From Epiperipatus broadwayi (taxonomy: Eukaryota > Onychophora > Udeonychophora > Euonychophora > Peripatidae), in NCBI GenBank assembly GCA_028023455.1, contig JAQFVV010000156.1, positions 1,633,236 to 1,697,235 on the forward strand: DNA of 64,000 bases, given 5' to 3'. The translations under genes and the position numbers were made by a program. The notes beneath the pieces are model-generated. The model ran no database searches and was not told where the DNA came from. It saw only the letters and a program-made list of their open reading frames with translations. Shown here in pieces: positions 24,813 to 35,765 of this stretch. Position 1 is the first letter of the stretch, and each line of letters starts with the position of its first letter.

Positions 24813-26463
24813 TGCTGACATCGCGCTTAATAAGAATTAATATTTACTACTAATAAGAAAAATGCAATGATTCAATAGTATTTTTTTTTATTGGATTAAA
24901 TAAATAAATAAAGACATAAATACAATTTATAAAACTTTATTAAAATAAATGTCAATAAAAAAATTTAATTCTTGTAATGGTGTTTTAATTAAAAATATAT
25001 ATATATTTTAAAATTAACTACAGTGGAGCCACAGACTATGCAATATCTAACTACATCACATCACATCAACTACAAGTAATTAGAGGGGATTTGAACCGAG
25101 GCTTTCAAGTTCCCTTCAGTCATACTCTTCATCTTATACAACCCATATACACATCACAAACACGTAAAAAAAGATATGTAACTTCAATTATATATTATCC
25201 TAAAACAAATGTAAATAAACAAAAAAAATGTAAACAAATAAATAATAAAAACAATCAAATTTGTGACCTTATTAAATTTTATGAATCTTGTTACAGTGGC
25301 AGCATTTTTTCCCCTTGTTAAGTATCATATTCTCAAACATGAAGTAATGTATATGCAGTCATATTAATTGTTATGTTGTAATTGAGTTTTGCTTGGTACA
25401 CTGATAACAAACTCCCTCCAGATACACAATAAGAAGAAAGTGTGGAAAATTTGGATATAGATAAGAAGGCAGATGCTGCTTTCAAATCACTTGTAAAACA
25501 GAAGTTTAAAAACTCCAGCACTATCTTATTAATTTGGAAATGTTGGGTTGACATTCCTTTTCAAGATTATCTACCTTTCAGCTGTGCTTAAGACACAACC
25601 CAACAAAACCATATTTTAATCTTTATTCCTGAAATTATTATAAGTGTATTCAGAACACCAATGCACAAAGGACAGAGTGTACGAAGTTTTGCAGAGAGCA
25701 CTCAAGAACTTCAAGAACATACAAATTACATTCCTAAGGAGTCGGGAATAAGTTTTCAACTCATGTATCTTTTAGTTTACTTGTTAAGTTGTTTTGCTTG
25801 TATGTTATATCTTTCTTCTCTACATGCATAATTTTAAATTTAAAGAGTGAACCTAAGGATAAAATTGGCAAATTTCTGAATAGAAAAATGGTTTTAAATG
25901 ACAAAAGACACACTCATATCTGTAAAAGCCCTTCATGAAATGTCAGGCATTTCATATCCCCTCTAAATAGCATTTTGAAGCATATTCTGCCATATGTTTC
26001 ACCACAGGCATGGCAGTTTTAACATTTTCTTGAATTAATTTATTTTTTGCTTTATTAAAAAGCTTTCCTGGATGTACATATATATATAATTATCTTTGAT
26101 ATTCTGTCATTATTAATAATAATATGAAATACCAAAACAGAATTTTAAATACATTGAATGAAATTAATTAAATACTTTCAATGCATGTGCATCATAATCA
26201 TGATGTGAAGGGAAAAAAAGATAGGAAACATAAGATTAAAGAGGTATAGTTCATTACACAAAATGAATACATAATGAACCAAAGATCAAACAGTATTCAA
26301 ATTAGCAAAAAATGGGTTTTCTCAGCTGAATAACCATCATTATAATGCACACGTAATGAAACTATACTCAGTTTAATTAATTTCAAGCAATATATTTAAA
26401 ACTCAGTGTTAGTATTATGTATATATAAACATTAAAAGCATAAAGCTAAACTAATCAATAAAT
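24813..26463. other. AT-rich spacer, no gene recognised
   Basis: At 25400-25760 base composition is a little richer and both strands hold open stretches of 50-73 codons. The minus-strand one (25333-25554) and the plus-strand one (containing DKKADAAFKSLVKQKF) match nothing I know and lack clear splice sites. GGGGATTTGAACC near 25085 looks like an inverted B box, possibly from a SINE. Confidence 0.35.
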
Positions 26464-26864
26464 AATCAACATTACCCCAAATTCATAACTCAAACAGACT
26501 AGCTAAAAAATAAGCTCTAAAACATTATCAATGGTTTCACTCCTACAAGCAGACTTCTCAAGTGTAAAGAACTATAAAATAACAACATATTTAAACTGAA
26601 CATTACCCATAATTAAAAAAATTAAAGAACCTTTATTATTAAAAGTTTATGATTCTGAAGCAATTAACTTATTTAAAAGTTCTTTTAATATTAAGAGTGC
26701 ATGTGAGATGTGGAATTGTGGGTAATGTTTAGTTTAAATATGCTGTTATTTTGTAATTTTTTACCTTTGAGAAGTCTGCTTGCAGCAGTGAAATCATTGT
26801 TACTGTTTTAGAGTTTATTTTTTGTCTAGAGTGTTTGAGTTGTGAATTTGGTATAATTTTGATT
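26464..26864. mobile_element. Foldback element with ~150-bp inverted arms
   Basis: 26464-26613 and 26714-26864 are inverted copies. Shared blocks include AAGCAGACTTCTCAA, ATATTTAAACT and ACATTACCCA. The spacer is about 100 bp. There is no open frame, and I find no hammerhead core or clear target duplication. It is a MITE-like foldback, distinct from the 45- and 57-kb family. Confidence 0.75.
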
Positions 26865-27659
26865 ACACACATATATATGTATAGACTCCAGGTATCATTT
26901 TCTCTTTAAATATTCTTGATTATATTCTTAATAAAACTATGTATGGGCTAGTAATTTAAATGGGTTACTAGCACCACTGGTTTAAAATATGCATTTACTG
27001 CTTCTGTTTCACTGGCTTAAACATAAGTAAAAGCAATATACAAACTATCTTATTGTTTGCAAAGCAGCTTTTTATTTGTGTTTAATGTAGGAAAAAATAA
27101 ATTGCATGTTGCATACTAACATTTATACAGAATATATTCAAATCAGTCAATAATAAATTAATGAAAATAATAACATTTTGCATTAGTCAATTCACTAGAC
27201 ATGTTAGAGTAAAACAAAATAAATTTTGAATTCAGCACAATGAAATTAGTGAAACCCATCTATTTTGGTTTTTACCACAGAAAAAAAGTTTTTATTTGCA
27301 GAATGGCATTTAAAAATGATTAAAAAGATGATTTTTTTAATCCTACTATCTATTAAATAACAATTATATGAGCTATTTAAACATCTGAGAAAAAGTTATT
27401 TCACAGAAGCAGAAATAACTAAATAATCTCTGTTCTAATTTGTTTATAGATAAATAAATAATTTATTTTTAAAATAATAAATAATAATTATAAATGAATA
27501 AATAAATGATTTATTTATTCTAACATGCTAATTTAAATTCAATCATGCTGTCTAAAATTAAATAAGATAAAATGTGCATATGCTAAATTATACAACTATT
27601 TATTATAATTTATAGGTAACTTCAAGGATTTAGAGAGCTTTATCTCAGAAAATATAACA
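26865..27659. other. AT-rich spacer, no feature seen
   Basis: No gene or structured repeat found; mostly AATAAATAAAT-type simple sequence. Confidence 0.45.
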
Positions 27660-27862
27660 CAAATTATATGTAACAATATAATTCTATAATTAAAACACTT
27701 CAAACAATTAAAAGTCTCATTTTCCTCTTTTCTTTATAAAAACTTTATTTCTTGTATATATATATATCCACTTGTTCCAACATTTCAACTATTTTTACTT
27801 TATAGTCATTTTTAAGGATCTAGAAAAACATATTACATTATAACAAACTCCACAAATTAGAG

Positions 27863-28040
27863 ACAAGATTGAAACAGCATTTGAGAGATAAGAATTCTAA
27901 TGTAAATATGCATAGTAAGGAAGTTGGGCATATAGATTTTAAGATTAAAATGTTGGAAAGGGTTAGATTATATAAGGAAAGAATGGTAAAAGAGTTTATA
28001 TATAAAAAGATATAAACCTGTTTTGAATAGAATTGGATAA
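27863..28040 (+). pseudogene. GIY-YIG nuclease tail of Penelope-like element
   Basis: The frame opens with TRLKQHLRDKN, then HSKEVGHIDFKI, and after a one-base shift near 28000 ends in YIKRYKPVLNRIG and a stop. In GIY-YIG domains of Penelope-type polyproteins, an Arg-containing helix (TRLKQH) is followed by a Glu in an E-x-IYIK context and then by an Asn near the end (LNR). Both occur here: EFIY (the presumed catalytic Glu) and LNRIG. The GIY and YIG strands at the start of the domain are missing. It sits exactly between the two inverted arms. Confidence 0.7.
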
Positions 28041-28344
28041 GTAATGCATAAAGAATTATTTTTGGAAATAAATGTAATTTTGAAGGGTATTGGAAAGAAG
28101 AAGGAAATAAGTGTTTTATTGTAAAATTGGATTTTGGATAAAAGAAAATGTAAAAAAAGAAAGTTTTTTTGAGAAGGGAGGCAAGTAAGTGTGGTGTATA
28201 TTTTATGTTTTAATTTAATTTATTTTAATGTATTTTATTTGTTTTAATTTTTATGGGGTTTATATATTTTTTTGTGTTTTTGATATTTTTTTGGTTTTTT
28301 TGTTTTTATTATGTGGAGTTTGTTATAATATAATGTTTTTTCTA

Positions 28345-28390
28345 GATCCTTGAAAATGACTATAAAGTAAAAATAGTTGAAACTTTGAAA
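28345..28390 (+). ncRNA. Hammerhead-like relic in right arm of PLE 1
   Basis: After the GIY-YIG stop codon, CCTTGAAAATG is followed by a perfect 5-bp stem ACTAT/ATAGT (28359-28363, 28373-28377) and then TGAAAC (28378-28383). The order core, stem II, GAAAC follows the hammerheads known in Penelope-like elements, but the first core half is degenerate compared with CTGATGA and stems I and III are unclear. The left arm carries the reverse complement. Confidence 0.35.
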
Positions 28391-28600
28391 CAAGTGGATA
28401 TATATATACAAAAAATAAAGTTTTTATAAAGAAATGAGGGAAATGAGACTTTTAATCTTTTGAAGTGTTTTAATTATAGAATTATATGATTATACATAAT
28501 GTATATTTTGAAAAGAAAAAAGGATGGAGTGGTGATTAGAATGTTTTAAACAGAAGTAAATGGATTTATATGTAACAACTGTATTAGAGATAAACTTTAT

Positions 28601-29809
28601 ATTGTATAATTAGAAAAGTACGCCTAGTAGGCTTTTGACTTTTTAATTATAAGAGTCATAATCATGGCATTGATGGTGAAAAGAAAATTCTGGTATTTAT
28701 TAGAGAACAAGTCACAATTGAATAATGAATAAGTCATTATGTTGGCCTTTTTTTTTTGAAAGGGGGACATAGGAAACTTTTTTGTTAATTGTTGTGTCAG
28801 GTCTCTTTTATTTTGTGTTTAGCATCAGTAAGTTCAAAGCAGACAATACTAGCAGAAATAAGTTTGAAAGTGTAGCCTAGTTCATAGAAAATTGATTTAG
28901 CATTAGTATGCACTTTGGCTCACTTATATAAATATTGGTTCATAGACATGTACATATAGCAAGAAATCACTCACCTCAAGTATTCATGTTATGTTCAAGG
29001 CACCATAAACCCAGAGTCTATTACATGGAAGTCTCATAAATTAACCACTCTCAAAACATTTTAGTATAGGATCTATTATCTGGGTAAATTTGAATCAGAA
29101 AAAAAAATATTATCGAAGCTTATATCACTTATATCACATTCAAGTGGTTAAAAAAATTTATTTCAAAATTAAACATTCATCCATCTCAATCGATGACAAA
29201 CCCTGAATATCACTGTTTTATTATATTGCTGGTGCTACCCATCATATTATCAAAGTCTGTACTTTAACTCATAAACCCCCTCCTACAATGAAATTGGCTA
29301 ATAACACCAAAGACAGTCTGACATTAAATCTGAAGTCTCAAATAGTTTACAAAATTGGATGCAGCTATACTAATTGTCATGCTGCTTATTATGAGGAATT
29401 TTGCACCAATCTATCTACTCGAATTGCACAACACCGATATTTACGAAACCAAACCAAAGCACATACTGATGCTAAATTAACTTTTTACGAGCAGGAACCT
29501 AATTAGGCCACGCCTTTGAACCAACTTCCGATAATGTTGTCTGCTCTGAATGTAATGATGCCAAACAGAACGTGAAACAGGCCTGACACATTACCAGAGA
29601 TAAACATGCAATAAACAAAAAAGATTCCTATATCCCCCTTTCAAAAAATAGCAATATAATAACTTATTTATTATTCAAATATGTAAATTCTCTATTGTGA
29701 CTTGTTCCCTAATAAATATCACAATTTTCTTCTCACCATCAATGCCAAGATTATGTTATTAAGATTAAAGAGTCAAAAGTATGCTAGGTATACTTTGCTA
29801 ATTATGCAA
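28601..29809 (+). mobile_element. Penelope-like element remnant 2 with inverted arms
   Basis: Arms 28601-28738 and 29658-29809 are inverted copies. Shared blocks are ATAATTAG, GGCATTGATGGTGA, AAGAAAATT and GGAACAAGTCACAAT, read on the left arm, with a 15-20 base indel. The interior carries a plus-strand GIY-YIG fragment at 29288. Its sequence differs from remnant 1, so these are two separate families or subfamilies, about 100 bp apart, with the same architecture. No RT is present. Confidence 0.65.
29288..29640 (+). pseudogene. GIY-YIG nuclease fragment of Penelope-like element
   Basis: The 72-codon frame from 29288 has QIVYKIGCSYTNCHAAYY, fitting a VYKI.C..C..xYIG start, and then NLSTRIAQHR, fitting the conserved Arg helix. 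The usual Gly of YIG is replaced (AAYYEEF). It stops at 29506; further similarity in other frames (a CSEC pair near 29550, AINKKD near 29610) extends to about 29640. Known role: the C-terminal endonuclease of Penelope-type retroelements that nicks target DNA. This copy is truncated and non-functional. Confidence 0.65.
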
Positions 29810-29852
29810 TTTTGAAGCAGTTGGATCTGAGTTCGATCCTAGCTTCATGACA

Positions 29853-31748
29853 TCTAGCCATAAGCCCACTTCAAACCCTAGTACTAACCTTAAATTTCCG
29901 ATGCAATGGGGCTTTATACATTCAATCCACACTAATTTCCATAAAAAATAACTTATTTCATAAATGCATATTAAAATTAATTAGTTTCAGATTTAAATTG
30001 ATCAATTCTATTAATAAATTCATGATAGAATTATTCATGAATTTATATATTATAACTGTGTGGATTGTGCGTATATATTTGTAAATATTTAAATATATAT
30101 AATTGTTTAAAAGTTTCATTGCATCGGGAATGTTTGATTTTATTTTTAAATAATTTGTTAAAGTTTTATTGATTAAAAGCTACATTCTTTCGATAAGCTT
30201 TCAGATTTTCCCTTTCCAAAAACAACAGTTAAAGTTTTATTAATTAGAAAAAAAGATAAGGATTTCCTAATTAAAATCATTTTCTGATTTTAAGAATTCA
30301 TTTTCTAATTAGAAAATGAATTCAAGTTAATGAGTTTGAAAGCCTTATCGAAGGAATGTATCTAAAAACAACCAGTAAATCTAAAAACATTGATAATGAA
30401 AGAAGCGCTAGCCTGAAGGCATCAGAGGACAGATATATAGCTCTGAAAAGTTTGGAAAAAAGGAAGCCATCTTTGTTGTAGAGAAGTGCAGCAAACTCTG
30501 TGCATTTTAAATAGTGTTTCGATCATGGTAAGAGGCTAAACGTCAGGAATCTGGCTATCGGTTCCTGAAGTCCCCTAAAAATCTTCAATGAAGCTGCTGA
30601 ATCTTTTCCGGACCAATCATGCTGCTAAGATCGTGAAAATTCATTAAAATACTGTTCAAGTAATCGACCAAATGCATGCCGACGTTTTCCCCACCCAGAC
30701 ATGTAAACTAAGGGAACCCGCCCTGGAAAAAATGGGTAATATATTTCCATAATGAACCTTAAGCTTTCTGGCCAGTTTCCGAACTTTACTTTACACTCCC
30801 TTTAAGAGCTCTTTTCATTCTATAAATGTAAAACTCTGTGTAAACCCTTTTATTTATGCTATTTTAAAATTTATATAAATTCTCTCAATCTCTAGTCTTT
30901 AAACTTTCTCTTTTCTTACTTGGCGGTTCATTTATTATATTATATATATATATATTTGTGTAATTTATTAATGTTGTTACTTTAATTATATGCCAATAAT
31001 CTTTCGACTCGATGAGCTCCTTTGTTCTATTTGCCTCATGCAAATAATATAATATTAATTCTAATAGTAGTTCTCGCCCCTTAGAACTAGATTAATACAG
31101 TTCTATCAATCATCGAGTCGAAAGAAATTATTAATGATTGTTATTTTTATCATTGGCTAATAATATATTATTAGCTCCGATTTTAATCTATGCCACTGCT
31201 ATTTTCTCGTTTCACTAATATTTATTTATTATTCAAATATAATCTTAAAATGTTTTTATTCCTTGTTGGGGGCACAGACATAGACTTTCAAATATTGCGT
31301 AATATTCATTGGCATATAATAAGGACTGCCACTCTTATTATGATTATAAACTTTGTTTAAGGACTAGAATTAACTAATTTAGTCTTTATTTAAAATTCAA
31401 ACCAAACAAATTATTATTATTAAATATTTTCTAAACACACTTGGTTTCTTAGTTCTTAATTCTTTTATAATTATTTTAATGTTAATACTCGCTGTCTGTG
31501 TTGGCAACCTGAACATATACATATGATTCGATTTAAAATTATTTTAGTCATTTATTATCAGATATTAATGTCAGTTCAGGGGTCTCTGATCCTCACCAAC
31601 CGTTGAGTAGTTTCTTGGTGCATAGCACTGTGCCGTCAGTTTAGATTTCTACTAATCTGAGCTGTTGAGTTGGGTTTGAATTCAGTTTTGGTTCAGCTGA
31701 GTTTGAATCCGACTTGCAGTTTAAGTGGTGGGTTTTTCGACTGGTACA
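29853..31748 (+). repeat. 5' LTR of Ty3-type element
   Basis: 1896 bp, matching 37330-39223. It begins TCTAGCCATAAG where the 3' LTR begins TGTAGCCATAAG, so the terminal TG is mutated, and it ends GGTACA. A hairpin with 16-bp perfect arms lies at 31000-31015 and 31110-31125 (TCTTTCGACTCGATGA). A second palindromic block near 30280-30320 is built from ATTTTCTAATTAGAAAAT. The LTR is very long for a Ty3 element. Confidence 0.9.
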
Positions 31749-31760
31749 TGGTTATGTTTT

Positions 31761-31780
31761 TGGCTGCCCAACCATTGTGG
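31761..31780 (+). promoter_or_regulatory. Candidate primer binding site
   Basis: TGGCTGCCCAACCATTGTGG lies 12 bases after the 5' LTR end and resembles the TGGCGCCCAACGTGGGGC site complementary to tRNA-Lys used by several retroelements. Another possibility is TGG directly after the LTR at 31749. The offset is unusual, so this is tentative. Confidence 0.35.
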
Positions 31781-33186
31781 TTTCGATTTAATAAACCCCA
31801 CACCCTGTAGACAGTAATTATGATCTTAGTTACTCGGTCAATTGAGATCTCAATAAATTAAATGTTTCTGTAGAGTGATATTTCAAAGAGTGTTATATAT
31901 ATTTAAGAGAAAAGTTATGCGATTTATAACGCATAACTGAGATGATTTACAATTAAATGTTTTCAAGATTATTTCTTTAAATGTTGTGTCAGTAAAAGAT
32001 TCATTAGTCAGAATAATTATTTAAAGAAAAGTAATGAGAGAATATATATATAAATTAGTTATACGTGTACTATATCAGTATATATATTATACGTTCGTTT
32101 ATATGCGTTCATGACATAAGAAAATTATCGTTAGAAAAGTAGTAAGAGTCTATAGATTAAAGCAAGGGGGTAAAATAAATGAAATATTTTTCTGTGTCAA
32201 AATTAATTATATGTATCTCAGTCTTATAATTATAAATATCCAATATGATATCATGTTAAAAGTTTTAAATTTCAAAATATTGCTTGCTAGCACATATATT
32301 AAATGTTCACTCCGTATTCTTAGTAGCCTCAAAGTAGGCGAAGACCTTCAAACTGGGAATTATCTGTCAAGCAGTCCGATGCAGTGTGACAATACGCTTT
32401 AATGACAATAATTTCTAGAGTAACCTCAAAGCAGGTGAAGACCTTTTGTGTACACCAAGCAGCCAGATGCAGTTGGCAAAATGCTTAAATGGTTTACATG
32501 CTTTCATGCTAGCAAGATTAAAAATGGTATCAACAAATAAAAGTTCTTGTGTAATATTAATTTTGACATTTTTTTTTTGTGAAAGCCTCAGGCTTAGTAA
32601 AAATGAAGTAGTGAATTCCTATATTTAAACTCAGGTCAGGAACACGTCAGTTGTTATTAAATAATAAATACTCATCATCAATTAAATTGTTTTATCAAAA
32701 TTTAAGTCAATCATATGTGGTTTGGGGGTCAATGGGTTATTTCACATGCCCTATTGATCTCATTTTGCTCACTGGTGCCCATATAAATAAATCTGTCAGC
32801 AAATTTGATTGTCAGCACAGTAGTGGGTCCGTTGTCTAAATAATAAAAACCAACTGTGTCATATACAGAGAATTACTTGTTCTATCTGCTAATATATATG
32901 TATAAATATTTGTATATCACTAATCATTTGTATAGTTTTCTTTTTTCAGAAATGTGAGAACAGTTGAACAGAGGGAAAGTGAGTAATGTTTGTTTCTTAT
33001 CTTTCATAGTTTTTTTCTAAATAAAATACATGTCTCATTCAAAGAATTAATAGAAAGAGCTAACCAAGAAAATGTAGGCAAACTAAAACTAAACTAAAAA
33101 AGGCAGATTACATAGATTGGGGAATTAATATGCAACAGCTAATGAAGATAGGGACAATGGGACCAGTAGTCAGAGACCTAATTAAA
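31781..33186 (+). other. Long untranslated leader of the Ty3-type element
   Basis: About 1.4 kb without a supported gene. A diverged duplication with a 97-base offset starts at 32324 and 32421 (CCTCAAAG(T/C)AGG(C/T)GAAGACCTT, then AAGCAG and AGATGCAGT-like blocks). A 26-bp perfect tandem duplication lies at 33187-33212 and 33213-33238. Traces of open frame before 33186 might be a decayed gag N-terminus. Confidence 0.5.
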
Positions 33187-33314
33187 TGTACCAAAGAAAA
33201 AAGTTATTATTTTGTACCAAAGAAAAAAGTTATTATTTAAGTATACAGAGAAAGAGTGCCATAATTACCTATTATTTTCAAGAGGATAACATACCTTCGT
33301 TTATACAAACCAGA

Positions 33315-33755
33315 ATGGGAAAACCACTGGAAAATTCATTGACCTTTCAATACCCTTTGATTCAAATCATAGATTTTTACGGTGAATGCTGGGAAGATCC
33401 TCAGCAACATATAGACAGTTTAGCCGATGCTTTTGCAATAGAAACTCTGGATAATGTTCAACAAATATTAATTGCTCGACACCATTTGAAAGCCGTGGCC
33501 AAAGACTGGTGGGGTGTGCTAGAGAAGAAGCCGGACTCCTTTGAACAATATTGTCACAAGCTGCTAAAAACATTCTGGAGTGAAGAGAGGCAAGAAAGCT
33601 TGTTGTGTGACCTTATTAATGATCATTTTTCAGCAAATAAGGGAAATACCTACGACCCGTTTTTTTTACAACAGTCAACCAAATTTCGCTCATTGTCCAG
33701 TTTTAGCTTTCCAGAGTCTCGAATTGTTTGTATGATAGGACACAACATGCCATGA
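33315..33755 (+). pseudogene. Gag-like protein of Ty3-type element
   Basis: An open frame upstream begins at 33186, but the ATG at 33315 (MGKPLENSLTFQYP) is the more likely original start because the upstream part includes a 26-bp duplication. The middle matches retrotransposon gag architecture: FYGECWEDPQQHIDSL, then HLKAVAKDWWGVL with the usual A-x-x-W-W pattern. A TGA at 33753-33755 interrupts the frame, which then continues in phase into the protease. No zinc knuckle is seen. Known role of the family: capsid assembly and RNA packaging in the cytoplasm. Confidence 0.7.
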
Positions 33756-33770
33756 GAGGTTCGGGAACTT

Positions 33771-34244
33771 ATGATTGGTAGTCAGATTGGTACTATCCAC
33801 GAAATGATGGACTTCTTAGAAACAGTGGATAAACATTTTAGATCTCCGGACCCAAGTTACAGAAAAGACACTCCAGCCCCAACCATTTATCAAATGACTA
33901 ATTTAATCTCTGAGAAAGATAATGAGGGACATCAGATAACTCATTTGTGTCCCATTATCAAAATAAATGTAGAGGAGAGCAGAGTATCAGCCTTGATCGA
34001 TTCGGGCAGTCAAGTATGCATTGTATCTGCAGAATGGATCAGAAACTTGGAAAAGAGATGTGAGATAATGCAACTCTCAACCCATCCGATCCAAATGACC
34101 TTGGCTAATGGGGAAAAGGTGTCAAGTGTAAACCATCAAGTATGGTTGGAGGTTGAAATCAACAAAAGGCGAGTAGGGCATACCTTTCTTATTATGACAG
34201 GGCTCATATATGATGTAGTATTGGGCTCCGACTTTTTGATTTAA
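33771..34244 (+). pseudogene. Retropepsin domain of the pol region
   Basis: The frame is in phase with gag. The aspartic protease motif VSALIDSGSQVCIVS has its DSG at 33999-34007; the flap-side block MTLANGEKV and the terminal VVLGSDFLI fit retropepsins. The frame ends in a TAA at 34242-34244, where an intact polyprotein would continue to RT. Known role: cleavage of the Gag-Pol polyprotein. Confidence 0.75.
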
Positions 34245-34370
34245 AACCACAGCATTATTGACTACCCTAAAGGTAGATGCTCGTTTGAAAATGAAACTGT
34301 CAACTTTAAAACATCACTCCACCGGGAAGGAAACCATGAAAGTTGCCTAATCTAGCCAGTTGATCTTTCA

Positions 34371-35341
34371 ATGATCGACAAAAAGGTTGAAGAATCCATT
34401 ATTACTGAAGCTGATGATACTGAACAAATGCGGGAAATCCTCAAGAAATACACCGAAATTTTCTCTCCGATGCCAGGCGAGATTACAGGGTACACTCACC
34501 AAATCAGAGTGAAAGAAGAAACTTACATCCAGTCCAAAACGTACCCGATTCCATTTCAATATAAAGATGAAGTAGAAGCACAGATAAAACAAATGATCGA
34601 ATGGAATATTGTCGAGCGCAGCCCTTCGTATAACAACCCATTGGTCGTCAAGAAGAAAAACGGAAACTTGCGGCTATGCTTGGATACCCGGAGGTTAAAC
34701 AGCATCACTATATCGGAAAGAGATGCTCCCCCTCCCATCCAAGAAGTACTTGTACAATTAGCTGGGAAGACAGTATTTTCAATGTTAGATTTAACCACCA
34801 GTTACTGGCAATTGAAACATGATCCAAGGGACTGGAAATACACTGCATTTTGGTACGGTGGATACATGTACATTTTTAAAAGGTTTCCCTTCAGACTTAT
34901 TAATAGTGGAGCGGGCCTTATGCGCTGTTTGAGGAAGGTCCTTTCTGAAGAGGTGCAAAAACAAATGGTATGCTATGTTGACGACATAGTAATCGTCTCA
35001 GAAGATGTGAAGGCACACAACATTTGGAAAGGTTCCTGAGTGAATGCAGAATGAAGAATATCACAGTGAACTTAGAAAAAAGCTGTTTTGCTATTGGGGA
35101 GATAACCTTCTTTGGTCAAGTCATTAACAAACATGGCATCAAGGTACATCCAGACAAAGTTGCAGCCATAGAGAAGTTTCCAACCCCGACTACTCGGAAA
35201 CAGATCCGATCATTTCTTGGGCTTTGCAACTTTTATCACAAGTTCTATCCAAACTTTGCCCAGGAAACTAGGAATCTTATAGACCTCATAAAAAAAACCA
35301 AAAGTGGAAATGGACCCCACTCCATGACCAGGAACTACTGA
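34371..35341 (+). pseudogene. Reverse transcriptase of Ty3-type element
   Basis: RT blocks are in order: YPIPFQYKDEVEAQIKQM, IVERSPSYNNPLVVKKK, RLCLDTRRLN, SMLDLTTSYWQL with a catalytic-type Asp, and the active site YVDD at 34974-34985. A frameshift near 35028 moves to the next frame, which supplies the palm/thumb end (FFGQVINKHGIKVHPDK, RSFLGLCNFYHKF). A second frameshift follows in an A run near 35290. The usual fingers block reads KRFPFRLINSGAGLMR, where most family members have GL.NAP.TFQ, so this site is altered. The enzyme made cDNA from the element RNA; this copy cannot. Confidence 0.85.
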
Positions 35342-35765
35342 ACATAAAAGAAAACTTCATACGGGCGGTTATGCTGCACCACCCTGACTTTAGCCGGACC
35401 TTTTACGTACAAACTGACAGCCGCAAGCAAGGGCTAGGAGCTGTCTTGTTTCAAAAGAGCGATTCTGGTGAACATCAAGTGATATATTTTTGCAGTCGTG
35501 CTTTAAAGGGTACAGAAATACATTACACCACCACCGAACAAGAAACTCTTGCCATAGTATGGGCATGCTATTCCGGAAATTCCTTCTAGGATCGGAAGTT
35601 GTCATCATAACTGACCACCGATGTCTAGAATTTCTTAATAAGAGTTTCCTCACCAACGACCGACTCATTAAATGGAGCTTGGTCCTCCAACAATTTCAGT
35701 ATAAGATCCAATTTGGCCCAGGACCAGAGAATGTTGTGGCTGACATTTTAAGTCCCCATCCAATA
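35342..35765 (+). pseudogene. RNase H domain of Ty3-type element
   Basis: Catalytic-type positions are visible: the Asp in FYVQTDSRKQGLGAVLF, the Glu in TTTEQETLAIVW, the Asp in VIITDHRCLEFL and the last Asp in NVVADILS. A frameshift near 35565 separates the second and third. The spacing is otherwise normal for Ty3-type RNase H, which removes RNA from the RNA-DNA hybrid during cDNA synthesis. Confidence 0.8.

Larger units (their letters stand above)
27660..28502 (+). mobile_element. Penelope-like element remnant 1 with inverted arms
   Basis: Arms 27660-27853 and 28313-28502 are inverted copies, about 190 bp each. Shared blocks are TCTATAATTAAAACACTTCAA, ATATATATCCACTTGTT, TTTTTACTTTATAGTCATTT and TTATAACAAACTCCAC, read on the left arm. 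The interior encodes the C-terminal part of a GIY-YIG nuclease, the hallmark of Penelope-like retroelements, followed by a UTR. The reverse transcriptase is missing, so the copy is severely truncated. The right arm lies downstream of the stop codon in the position of a 3' terminal repeat. Confidence 0.7.

Noticed and set aside
29709-29795. Hammerhead motif in the right arm of Penelope-like remnant 2
   Set aside because: AAGATTATG and GTCAAAAG faintly recall the two core halves, but stems I-III cannot be drawn convincingly.
30280-30325. Palindromic AATTAGAAAATGAATTC blocks as a separate foldback element
   Set aside because: They are present in both LTRs at the same position and are part of the LTR.
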